Source of the DNA: Rikenellaceae bacterium
Lineage (GTDB): Bacteria; Bacteroidota; Bacteroidia; Bacteroidales; Rikenellaceae
DNA length: 40,577 nt
Assembly: GCA_017463585.1 (NCBI GenBank)
Contig: JAFTOX010000008.1
Coordinates: forward strand, 1-40,577
Reading direction: 5' to 3'
Positions 15,760 to 22,240 of this stretch are shown piece after piece. Numbering within the stretch: the first letter of the stretch is position 1; each line of letters opens with the position of its first letter. The notes below the pieces were generated by a model. The model did no database searches, was not told the origin of the DNA, and saw only the letters and a list, made by a program, of their open reading frames with translations. The translations under genes were made by a program, and so were the position numbers.

Positions 15760-16755
15760 ATGAAGATGAAAACGTTAAAGTATCTTTTGGTGGCTGCTGT
15801 GCTGCCTTTGATGATGATCTCGTGCTGGCCCGAGCCTGAGCAGGGTCAGGAAGATCCTATGACTCCGGGCTTGTGGATTTACAACACCGCAGTCATTCAG
15901 TCGACCTATGCGCTCGATCCCGCAGCGATTGCATTCCGTCTGAACTGCCTTCTGACCGACAAGAAGTTGCAGGGCGTTGAGAACTTGAATGATGTGCTGA
16001 CTGAGGCTGAGGCTCACGAGAAGAAGTTCTTGTTTGGTGAGATGACCCTCATCGAGGAGGATTATAAGGGCGTTGCAGGTGACTATCGTATCAGCTTCGA
16101 TTTGGCTGGCGATCGTGGTCAGTCGGATCGTGCACGTGGTGGTGCAGTTATCATCTCGACCCGCAATAAGTTGCTCACCGAGATGACCGACAACGATGCT
16201 TGGATTATCGAGACCGACGCTAACGATCAGCTGAACTATCAGGCTTCGGCATCGGAGCAGATCACTTGCGAGGGTGTCGATGAGTATAGCATTACGGCTA
16301 TTCCCTCTGATGATGGTTTTACGACCTATCGTGTTGCAATTAAGGGTTATAAGTGTAAGTCGCACGTAGGTGTTTACACCTCGTCGTGGTTGGGCGAGTA
16401 TGGTATTACGCCTAAGACCAACGAGCCTCTGGGTATGGCTACGGCTCGCAAGTCGGTCTTTGCTATGACCATTGCAATGGACGGTCCTACCTTCGCTGCT
16501 GTTGATGGCGTAAACCAGTCGCACTTGCGTTTATTGACCACCGAGCCTAACATCTACAAGCCTTCGTGCTCGATGTCGGGTGGTGTTGTCTATCGTAGCT
16601 CGGGCGAGGAGTATGTGTCGATTTTGGGTAAGTACGACACCGAGAAGATTCCCTCGTCGTTTGTTATCGTTAAGTTCTCGGGTGGTGCTGATTGCGGTAA
16701 GGTTAGCGCAACGATGACCTACAACGGCGAGAACCGCGTTCTGCAAGCAAACTAA
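15760..16755 (+). CDS. Lipoprotein of unknown function
   Basis: 331 residues with a lipoprotein signal; lipobox MISC, Cys22, followed by WPEPEQGQEDP. The mature protein is a mix of strands and short helices with no enzyme motif I recognise; the C-terminal third is beta-rich (YVSILGKYDTEKIPSSFVIVKFSGG). It has its own promoter and a terminator 24 bp after its stop, so it is monocistronic. The codon use matches its neighbours. Function unknown; a surface or periplasmic lipoprotein is all that can be said. Confidence 0.85.
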   Translation: MKMKTLKYLLVAAVLPLMMISCWPEPEQGQEDPMTPGLWIYNTAVIQSTYALDPAAIAFRLNCLLTDKKLQGVENLNDVLTEAEAHEKKFLFGEMTLIEEDYKGVAGDYRISFDLAGDRGQSDRARGGAVIISTRNKLLTEMTDNDAWIIETDANDQLNYQASASEQITCEGVDEYSITAIPSDDGFTTYRVAIKGYKCKSHVGVYTSSWLGEYGITPKTNEPLGMATARKSVFAMTIAMDGPTFAAVDGVNQSHLRLLTTEPNIYKPSCSMSGGVVYRSSGEEYVSILGKYDTEKIPSSFVIVKFSGGADCGKVSATMTYNGENRVLQAN

Positions 16756-16778
16756 ACTCAACGAAAATAGAGAGTTCG

Positions 16779-16814
16779 AAAGGTCGCTGCCCGATGATGG
16801 GTGGCGACCTTTTT
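16779..16814. terminator. Intrinsic terminator between convergent genes
   Basis: AAAGGTCGC (16779-16787) pairs with GCGACCTTT (16804-16812), with an inner TGCCC/GGGTG-like pairing in the loop, and a T run follows. It lies between the lipoprotein stop (16755) and the stop of the converging minus-strand gene (16820). Confidence 0.8.
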
Positions 16815-16819
16815 GTGTG

Positions 16820-17398
16820 TCAATATACCTGTGAAATGTATCCGCTGTACGTGACCGTGTTGTCGGCCAGCGACTCGATGGTGAGCACGGCGGAGCCTGA
16901 GGCGGAGTAGATGTCGAGCGTGAAGATGTAGTTCGATCCGCCATACAGCCACGACGAAAAAGTTACCGTCCAACCACCTTCGTGCTGTACGGTGGTGTAG
17001 TTGCTCACCGAGGGCAGAATGTAGTTGAAAACAACGGGGTAATAGGGTGGTGTCACGCCCTTGATAAAGGGGATATAGACGTCGATATAGTCGGTGCGAT
17101 AGGCCACCTCGAATGAGGGGTTTGTCAGCGTGTGATAGGGTCCTGCGGGTTGTCGCTGCATCGAGGTAGGATTGAAGATGAAGTTGTGCGCCAAGACGAT
17201 CGAGTCGATGTGACGAATGTAGGCTGCGGTGCGCTCCTCGCGCCGTTTGATTCGCTCGGCTCGTCGTTCGGCAGTCATCTGTTGACGCTGCTCACGCCGT
17301 TGCTGACGCGAGTCCTCCTGTTGTGCGATCACCCACGCGGTGGCAGCCGAAAAAGCAACCACGGCGATAATCAATAAAATTCGGAAACGAGTTCTCAT
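16820..17398 (-). CDS. DUF4251-like secreted/membrane-anchored protein
   Basis: The frame is open to 17488, but the signal/membrane segment (MRTRFRILLIIAVVAFSAATAW) sets the start at 17398 and gives 192 residues. Residues about 25-60 are highly charged (repeated QRREQRQQ and ERRAERIKRREER stretches), likely a helical or coiled linker. The rest fits the Bacteroidetes DUF4251 pattern: a helix ending in an NFIFNP-like segment, then a beta-rich domain with FEVAYRTDYIDVYIPF and a C-terminal LTIESLADNTVTYSGYI. The function of the family is unknown. It is convergent to the lipoprotein gene at 15760 and divergent from the propionate operon. Confidence 0.82.
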   Translation of the reverse strand: MRTRFRILLIIAVVAFSAATAWVIAQQEDSRQQRREQRQQMTAERRAERIKRREERTAAYIRHIDSIVLAHNFIFNPTSMQRQPAGPYHTLTNPSFEVAYRTDYIDVYIPFIKGVTPPYYPVVFNYILPSVSNYTTVQHEGGWTVTFSSWLYGGSNYIFTLDIYSASGSAVLTIESLADNTVTYSGYISQVY

Positions 17399-17448
17399 AA
17401 AGCAATTAGATTGAAGGTTTTTGTAGGTTTGAGGTTGCAAAATTCTTG

Positions 17449-17469
17449 CCGACGGTTGCCAAACGTCGG
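17449..17469. repeat. Inverted repeat in the divergent gap
   Basis: CCGACG (17449-17454) and CGTCGG (17464-17469), a perfect 6-bp inverted repeat with a 9-nt centre, lies between the DUF4251-like gene and mce. It could be an operator for either gene; the support is only the symmetry and position. Confidence 0.35.
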
Positions 17470-17526
17470 TAAAAGAGCCTAAAACCACAAAATGTTGATA
17501 AAATTGCGTGAGAAAACCTGCAAAAG

Positions 17527-17559
17527 ATTGGCATTTTCAAAATATTTGGCGTAGCTTTG
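17527..17559 (+). promoter_or_regulatory. Promoter of the mce-mmd operon
   Basis: ATTG (17527-17530), 21 nt, then TAGCTTTG (17552-17559) fits the Bacteroidetes consensus. It lies 66 bp before the mce ATG. No other good promoter is seen within the following five genes, which are tightly spaced. Confidence 0.6.
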
Positions 17560-17625
17560 TATGGTATTTTGCCCGAACATTAGGTAACCAAAACATAATT
17601 AACACTATAACTAAAATTACAAGCT

Positions 17626-18036
17626 ATGAAAGTATCTCACATTGAGCATCTTGGCATCGCTGTCAAGAGTCTGGAAGAGGCAATTCCCTACTGGGAGAAC
17701 GTATTGGGTCTGAAATGTTACAACATCGAGGAGGTAGCAGATCAGAAGGTTAAGACCGCATTCTTTATGGTAGGTCAGACCAAGATCGAGCTGTTGGAGC
17801 CCACCTCGGAGGAGAGCACCATCGCAAAGTATATCGAGAAGCGCGGTCAGGGTGTTCACCACGTTGCATTTGCAGTTGAGGGTATCGAGGACGCATTGGC
17901 AGACGCAACCGAGAAGGGCGTTCAGCTGATCGACAAGGCTCCCCGCAAGGGCGCAGAGGGTCTGAGCATCGCATTCCTGCACCCGAAATCGACTATGGGT
18001 GTATTGACCGAGCTGTGCGAGGATAAGAACAAATAA
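17626..18036 (+). CDS. mce: Methylmalonyl-CoA epimerase
   Basis: 136 residues, full length for this glyoxalase-fold (VOC) enzyme. Two beta-alpha-beta-beta-beta modules are visible, starting [19 protein letters not shown] and [19 protein letters not shown]. The probable metal ligands are His8, His79 and Glu129 (TELCE), the positions used by the Propionibacterium enzyme. It interconverts (R)- and (S)-methylmalonyl-CoA, linking methylmalonyl-CoA mutase to the decarboxylase encoded next. The gene is first in the operon, 35 bp before mmdA. The mutase genes themselves are not in the window. Confidence 0.95.
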   Translation: MKVSHIEHLGIAVKSLEEAIPYWENVLGLKCYNIEEVADQKVKTAFFMVGQTKIELLEPTSEESTIAKYIEKRGQGVHHVAFAVEGIEDALADATEKGVQLIDKAPRKGAEGLSIAFLHPKSTMGVLTELCEDKNK

Positions 18037-18071
18037 ACAACCATTCGCAAAACAATCACTTACAAATAATT

Positions 18072-19637
18072 ATGAGCGAAATTCAGAAGAAAATTCAGAA
18101 GCTGGTCGAGAACCGCGAAACTGCGAAACTCGGCGGCGGTGAGAAGAGAATTGAGGCACAGCACGCTAAGGGTAAGTACACTGCTCGTGAGCGTATTGCT
18201 ATGTTCTTGGACGAGGGTAGCTTCGAGGAGTTCGATATGTTCGTAACTCACCGTTGCTATGACTTCGGTATGGACAAGAGCCACACCTTTGGTGATGGCG
18301 TTGTAACGGGCTACGGTACCGTTGATGGTCGTTTGGTATATGTATTTGCACAGGACTTCACCGTAACGGCAGGTTCGCTGTCGATCTCGTTGGCAGACAA
18401 GATCTGCAAGGTGATGGATATGGCAATGCGCAACGGCGCACCCTGTATCGGTCTGAACGACTCGGGTGGTGCACGTATTCAGGAGGGTATCAACGCTCTG
18501 GCAGGTTACGCTAACATCTTCCAGCGTAACGTAATGGCATCGGGTGTTATTCCTCAGATTTCGGCTATCTTTGGTCCTTGCGCAGGTGGTGCAGTTTATT
18601 CGCCCGCGCTGACCGACTTCATCATTATGAAGAAGGAGACTTCGAATATGTTCTTGACCGGCCCGAAGGTTGTTAAGACCGTAACCGGTGAGGACGTAAC
18701 TCAGGAGCAGCTGGGTGGTGCAATGATGCACGCATCGAAGTCGGGTGTTGCTCACTTCGCAGTTGACACTGAGGAGGAGGGTATCGCAGTTATCCGCAAG
18801 TTGCTCTCGTATATGCCCCAGAACAATATGGAGGACGCTCCGTTGCAGGTTTGCACCGATAGCATCACCCGTTTGGAGGATTCGCTGAACGAGATCATTC
18901 CCGATAACCCCAACAAGCCCTACGATATGTACGAGGTTATCCGCGCAATCGTTGATAACGGTGAGTACTTGGAGTCGCAGGAGCTGTATGCTCGCAATAT
19001 CATCACTTGCTTCGCTCGCTTCAACGGTCAGAGCGTAGGTATCATCGCTAACCAGCCTAAGTTTATGGCAGGTGTGTTGGATATCAACGCAAGCCGCAAG
19101 GCAGCTCGCTTCGTTCGTTTCTGCGACGCGTTCAACATTCCTTTGGTAACTCTGGTAGATGTTCCGGGCTTCCTGCCGGGTACTACTCAGGAGTACGGTG
19201 GCGTTATTACCCACGGTGCTAAGTTGCTGTTCGCATACTGCGAGGCTACTGTTCCCAAGATCACTGTTACACTGCGTAAGGCATACGGTGGTGCATACAT
19301 CGTGATGTCGTCGAAGCATATCCGTGGCGATATCAACTACGCTTGGCCTACCGCTGAGATCGCAGTAATGGGTGCAAGTGGTGCTGTTGAGGTATTGCAG
19401 GCTAAGGGCTTGAAGGAGCTGGCTGACAAACCTGAGGAGCGCGCAGCATTCGTAGCAGAGAAGGAGAAGGAGTACAACGACAAGTTCTCGAACCCCTACA
19501 ACGCAGCTCGCTACGGTTATATCGACGATGTAATCGAGCCGCGTAACACTCGTTTCCGCATCATTCGCGCGTTGCAGTCGCTTGCAACCAAGCGTTTGCA
19601 GAATCCCGCTAAGAAACACTCGAACATTCCTTTGTAA
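18072..19637 (+). CDS. mmdA: Methylmalonyl-CoA decarboxylase alpha subunit (carboxyltransferase)
   Basis: 521 residues of the acyl-CoA carboxyltransferase family (also seen in propionyl-CoA carboxylase beta chains). Two crotonase-type halves are present, with the oxyanion-hole glycines in [15 protein letters not shown] and [11 protein letters not shown] in the N-half and [21 protein letters not shown] and [18 protein letters not shown] in the C-half. In this operon, with mmdB, mmdC and an OadG-like subunit, it should move the carboxyl group from methylmalonyl-CoA to biotin on MmdC, giving propionyl-CoA. A propionyl-CoA carboxylase role is less likely because no biotin carboxylase is encoded and a membrane decarboxylase subunit is. 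Confidence 0.95.
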   Translation: MSEIQKKIQKLVENRETAKLGGGEKRIEAQHAKGKYTARERIAMFLDEGSFEEFDMFVTHRCYDFGMDKSHTFGDGVVTGYGTVDGRLVYVFAQDFTVTAGSLSISLADKICKVMDMAMRNGAPCIGLNDSGGARIQEGINALAGYANIFQRNVMASGVIPQISAIFGPCAGGAVYSPALTDFIIMKKETSNMFLTGPKVVKTVTGEDVTQEQLGGAMMHASKSGVAHFAVDTEEEGIAVIRKLLSYMPQNNMEDAPLQVCTDSITRLEDSLNEIIPDNPNKPYDMYEVIRAIVDNGEYLESQELYARNIITCFARFNGQSVGIIANQPKFMAGVLDINASRKAARFVRFCDAFNIPLVTLVDVPGFLPGTTQEYGGVITHGAKLLFAYCEATVPKITVTLRKAYGGAYIVMSSKHIRGDINYAWPTAEIAVMGASGAVEVLQAKGLKELADKPEERAAFVAEKEKEYNDKFSNPYNAARYGYIDDVIEPRNTRFRIIRALQSLATKRLQNPAKKHSNIPL

Positions 19638-19651
19638 AAAACTGACGTATT

Positions 19652-19978
19652 ATGATGTTTTTAGCAGTAGATTGGCCGAGTATCCTGTCGTTCGCGCTGG
19701 TAGGTTTCCTGCTTGTGGTAGTGATGTTGGTTCTTTTGGTCTTCATAATGAAGGCTATGGGTGCCGCATTCGTATCGCACAAGAAGGCTCAACCGGTCGA
19801 GAAGCACGAGCTGCGTGAGGAGGAGATTGCTGCAATTGCAGCCGCTCTGAAACTCTACAAGAGCTCGCGCCACGACAAGGAGTCGGAAGTTATCACCATT
19901 CACCAGATCAAACGTGCATACTCGCCTTGGAACTCTAAGATTCACGGCTTGACTCAGATGCCCGATTACAGAAAATAA
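19652..19978 (+). CDS. mmdD: OadG/MmdD-like membrane subunit of the decarboxylase
   Basis: 108 residues: an N-terminal membrane helix (about residues 12-35, FALVGFLLVVVMLVLLVFIM), then a charged cytoplasmic part with a helix rich in Glu and Ala (REEEIAAIAAALKLYK) that resembles the conserved EE-AAI-AA segment of OadG/MmdD subunits. The small subunit holds the carboxyltransferase and the membrane pump together. It starts 14 bp after mmdA and ends 17 bp before the biotin-carrier gene. The family assignment rests on size, topology and position more than on sequence motifs. Confidence 0.85.
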   Translation: MMFLAVDWPSILSFALVGFLLVVVMLVLLVFIMKAMGAAFVSHKKAQPVEKHELREEEIAAIAAALKLYKSSRHDKESEVITIHQIKRAYSPWNSKIHGLTQMPDYRK

Positions 19979-19995
19979 ACATTTGATTAACAGCA

Positions 19996-20460
19996 ATGAA
20001 AGATTACAAACTGAAAATAAACGGACACGAATACAACGTAACGATCAATGCAGTAAATGATGCATCGACCGAGGCAAAAGTCGTTGTAAACGGTGTAAAT
20101 TACGATGTAGAGATCGTAGGCGGTACTGCTGCGGCAGCAAAGAAACCTCAGGTAGTATCGGCTCCCAAGGCGTTGGGTCTGTCGGTAACTCCGACCAATG
20201 CACCCGCATCGTCGCCTGCACGTCCCGCGGCAGCAGCTGCTGGTGCAGGTTTCAAGGTTACTTGCCCGCTGCCGGGTACTGTTATCGCTCTGAAAGTTAA
20301 GGAGGGTGACACCGTAAGCGCAGGTCAGACCGTTGCAATCCTCGAAGCTATGAAGATGGAGAACAATATCGACGCAGGTAAGGGCGGTGTTGTTAAGCAG
20401 ATTCTGGCTCAGGCAGGCGCAACCGTTATGGAGGGTGATGTATTAATGGTTATCGAGTAA
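19996..20460 (+). CDS. mmdC: Biotin carboxyl carrier subunit of methylmalonyl-CoA decarboxylase
   Basis: 154 residues. A variable N-terminal part and an Ala/Pro-rich linker (about 68-83) lead into a biotinyl domain at about 85-154. The biotin-accepting Lys is Lys120 in the canonical EAMKMEN motif, placed about 35 residues from the C-terminus as usual. The carrier shuttles the carboxyl group between MmdA and the membrane subunit MmdB. The next gene starts 12 bp downstream. The short length shows it is a free carrier, not part of a larger carboxylase. Confidence 0.96.
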   Translation: MKDYKLKINGHEYNVTINAVNDASTEAKVVVNGVNYDVEIVGGTAAAAKKPQVVSAPKALGLSVTPTNAPASSPARPAAAAAGAGFKVTCPLPGTVIALKVKEGDTVSAGQTVAILEAMKMENNIDAGKGGVVKQILAQAGATVMEGDVLMVIE

Positions 20461-20472
20461 GGAGGTTAGGTG

Positions 20473-21666
20473 ATGATTAATTTCCTTTCAGCTAACATTT
20501 TGGACAGCTTGGTGGACTTCGTCGGTCAGATGGGTTTCACGGTAGGCGATTGGGGCAACTACGTGATGATTGCCGTGTCGTTCCTGCTGATGTACTTGGC
20601 GATCGTGAAGAAGTATGAGCCGATGTTGATGCTTACCATCGCATTCGGTATGCTGCTCACCAACCTTCCGGGTGCGAATATGTTCCACTCGGAGCTGTTC
20701 GCAGGCGGCCACGTTCACTGGGATATCTTCGTGAACAATGCCGGTCTGTTGGATTACCTCTATCTGGGTGTTAAGTTGGGTATCTATCCCTGCTTGATCT
20801 TCCTCGGCGTAGGCGCAATGACCGACTTCGGTCCGCTGATCGCTAACCCCAAGAGCTTCCTGCTTGGTGCAGCAGCTCAGGTGGGTATCTTCTTGACCTT
20901 CATCGGTGCTTCGGCTCTGGGCTTTACTGAGGCTCAGTCGGCTTCGATCGGTATTATCGGTGGCGCTGACGGCCCGACCGCTATCTACCTGACCTCGAAG
21001 TTGGCTCCCGAGTTGCTCGGTCCGATCGCAGTTGCTGCATACTCGTATATGGCACTTGTTCCCGTTATTCAGCCTCCCATTATGCGACTGCTGACTACTG
21101 ATAGCGAGCGTAAGATCCGTATGACTCAGCTGCGTCCCGTATCGAAGAAGGAGAAGATCATCTTCCCGATCATCATTACCGTAATCGTAACTCTGTTGTT
21201 GCCCAGCGCTGCACCTCTGATTGGTTGCTTGATGTTTGGTAACTTGATGAAGGAGTGTGGCGTTGTTGAGCGTCTGAGCAAGACCGTTCAGAACGAGTTG
21301 ATGAACATCGTTGTTATCTTCTTGGGTATCACCGTAGGTGCAACTGCAACCGCAGAGGCATTCATCAACTGGCAGACTCTGGGTATTCTGGTAATGGGTA
21401 TCGTTGCATTTGCTTGCGGTTCGGCAGGTGGTGTCCTGTTGGCTAAGCTGATGAACTTGTTCATCAAGGATCCCAACAAGAAGATCAACCCGCTGATCGG
21501 TTCGGCAGGTGTATCGGCAGTTCCTATGGCAGCGCGCGTATCGCAGGACGAGGGTCGCAAGTACGATCCGTCGAACTTCCTGCTGATGCACGCTATGGGT
21601 CCCAACGTTGCAGGTGTCGTAGGTTCGGCAGTTGCAGCAGGTATTCTGTTGGCATTCTTCGGTTAA
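20473..21666 (+). CDS. mmdB: Sodium-pumping decarboxylase beta subunit (MmdB/OadB family)
   Basis: 397 residues from the ATG at 20473, which has GGAGG seven bases upstream; a GTG three bases earlier is in frame but too close to the GGAGG. The protein is a polytopic membrane protein of about nine helices. The family signature with the sodium-site Asp is present ([17 protein letters not shown]), as are the second conserved region ([13 protein letters not shown]) and the C-terminal [13 protein letters not shown] and [16 protein letters not shown] segments. It decarboxylates carboxybiotin on MmdC and exports Na+, so propionate formation contributes to the sodium gradient. It is last in the operon, before a strong terminator. 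Confidence 0.96.
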   Translation: MINFLSANILDSLVDFVGQMGFTVGDWGNYVMIAVSFLLMYLAIVKKYEPMLMLTIAFGMLLTNLPGANMFHSELFAGGHVHWDIFVNNAGLLDYLYLGVKLGIYPCLIFLGVGAMTDFGPLIANPKSFLLGAAAQVGIFLTFIGASALGFTEAQSASIGIIGGADGPTAIYLTSKLAPELLGPIAVAAYSYMALVPVIQPPIMRLLTTDSERKIRMTQLRPVSKKEKIIFPIIITVIVTLLLPSAAPLIGCLMFGNLMKECGVVERLSKTVQNELMNIVVIFLGITVGATATAEAFINWQTLGILVMGIVAFACGSAGGVLLAKLMNLFIKDPNKKINPLIGSAGVSAVPMAARVSQDEGRKYDPSNFLLMHAMGPNVAGVVGSAVAAGILLAFFG

Positions 21667-21694
21667 TCCGAACGGATATACAATCTAACGTGAG

Positions 21695-21727
21695 GCCGCA
21701 CTCCGCAATGGGGTGCGGCTTTTTTTT
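21695..21727 (+). terminator. Intrinsic terminator of the mmd operon
   Basis: GCCGCACTCC (21695-21704) pairs with the GGGGTGCGGC-type arm ending at 21719 (one G-T pair), with a short GCAAT loop and then eight T residues. It lies 28 bp after the mmdB stop codon. Confidence 0.93.
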
Positions 21728-21758
21728 ATTCAAGATTCAAAATTCAAGATTCAAAATT
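21728..21758. repeat. Heptamer tandem repeat (4 units, ATTCAAG/ATTCAAA)
   Basis: Four head-to-tail 7-bp units alternating ATTCAAG and ATTCAAA, directly after the mmd terminator T run. On the other strand the units read CTTGAAT/TTTGAAT, the same family as the arrays at 13717 and 40546. Confidence 0.85.
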
Positions 21759-21784
21759 ATTTGGCAAAATTAGAGATTTTGACA

Positions 21785-21832
21785 CACCTTCGCGTGCTCG
21801 CCTTTGGGCGACCGCCCTAGCCCGCGAAGGTG
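21785..21832. repeat. Long GC-rich inverted repeat with nested hairpin
   Basis: CACCTTCGCG (21785-21794) and CGCGAAGGTG (21823-21832) are perfect 10-bp arms around 28 bases. Inside, TCGCC (21798-21802) pairs with GGCGA (21807-21811). It is far more GC-rich than the surrounding AT-rich spacer, has no T run, and no gene sits next to it. It may be a REP-like element or a structured RNA; there is no evidence to choose. Confidence 0.7.
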
Positions 21833-21890
21833 CGCACCCGATGAAAGAGTTTTTAGCAAAGGCATAATCTTGAAGTCTGAGTCTAAATCT

Positions 21891-21937
21891 TGAATTGTGA
21901 ATTGTGAATTGTGAATTGTGAATTGTGAATTGTGAAT
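21891..21937. repeat. Heptamer tandem repeat (6 full units of TGAATTG)
   Basis: Six identical TGAATTG units and a partial seventh (TGAAT). It is the longest and most uniform of the five heptamer arrays. It lies in the 570-bp spacer between mmdB and gyrA, 135 bp before the gyrA promoter. A short minus-strand reading frame across it is only the repeat read as SQFTIHN-type residues. Confidence 0.9.
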
Positions 21938-22072
21938 CACCCTCTACCCTCGACCCCTTGTCGGGCGAAAAATTAAAGTTCGTCAAAACGGCTAAAAATG
22001 GCGCCAAAAGCGAAGAAAATCTAACGAAAAATCAAATTACTCGACTGCGGAGAGAAAAAAGCGCATAAAATG

Positions 22073-22103
22073 TTGGTTATTTGCGAAATAAATCGTACTT
22101 TTA
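22073..22103 (+). promoter_or_regulatory. Promoter of gyrA
   Basis: TTG (22073-22075), 20 nt, then TACTTTTA (22096-22103), one base off TAnnTTTG. It predicts a transcript start near 22110 and a 5' leader of about 130 nt before the gyrA ATG at 22241. Confidence 0.55.
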
Positions 22104-22128
22104 CACGTTAAAATAGAAGAAGCTGAAT

Positions 22129-22220
22129 GGGGTCTCCAAGCTGGGTGCGGGCGACTGCGGAGGACTGAGCCGCAAGGGCGAGTCGAAGTGGGTCGCGGAG
22201 TGCTGTAAAGAGCTGACCCC
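22129..22220 (+). ncRNA. Structured 5' leader of gyrA, candidate cis-regulatory RNA
   Basis: A 92-nt GC-rich element between the promoter and the gyrA ATG (20 bp away). It closes on itself: GGGGTC (22129-22134) pairs with GACCCC (22215-22220), and after a 4-nt bulge AGCT (22139-22142) pairs with AGCT (22211-22214). Inside, CGACT (22152-22156) pairs with AGTCG (22181-22185) and GCGG (22157-22160) with CCGC (22170-22173), a second hairpin with a 9-nt loop and a 7-nt bulge. Nineteen nested pairs in a short leader are unlikely by chance in this AT-rich spacer. I do not recognise it as a known riboswitch. A 13-codon frame (ATG 22127 to TGA 22168) overlaps the 5' arm and could be a leader peptide. 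Confidence 0.55.
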
Positions 22221-22240
22221 TAACCAACTAAGAAGAAATT

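Noticed and set aside
18072..19637. Propionyl-CoA carboxylase beta chain as the name for the 18072 gene
   Set aside because: No biotin carboxylase subunit is present, while a free biotin carrier and a sodium-pumping membrane subunit are, so methylmalonyl-CoA decarboxylase fits better.
21744..22007. 87-residue minus-strand frame in the mmdB-gyrA gap
   Set aside because: It reads across the heptamer repeat (repeated SQFTIHN-type residues) and the inverted repeat; no promoter or family.
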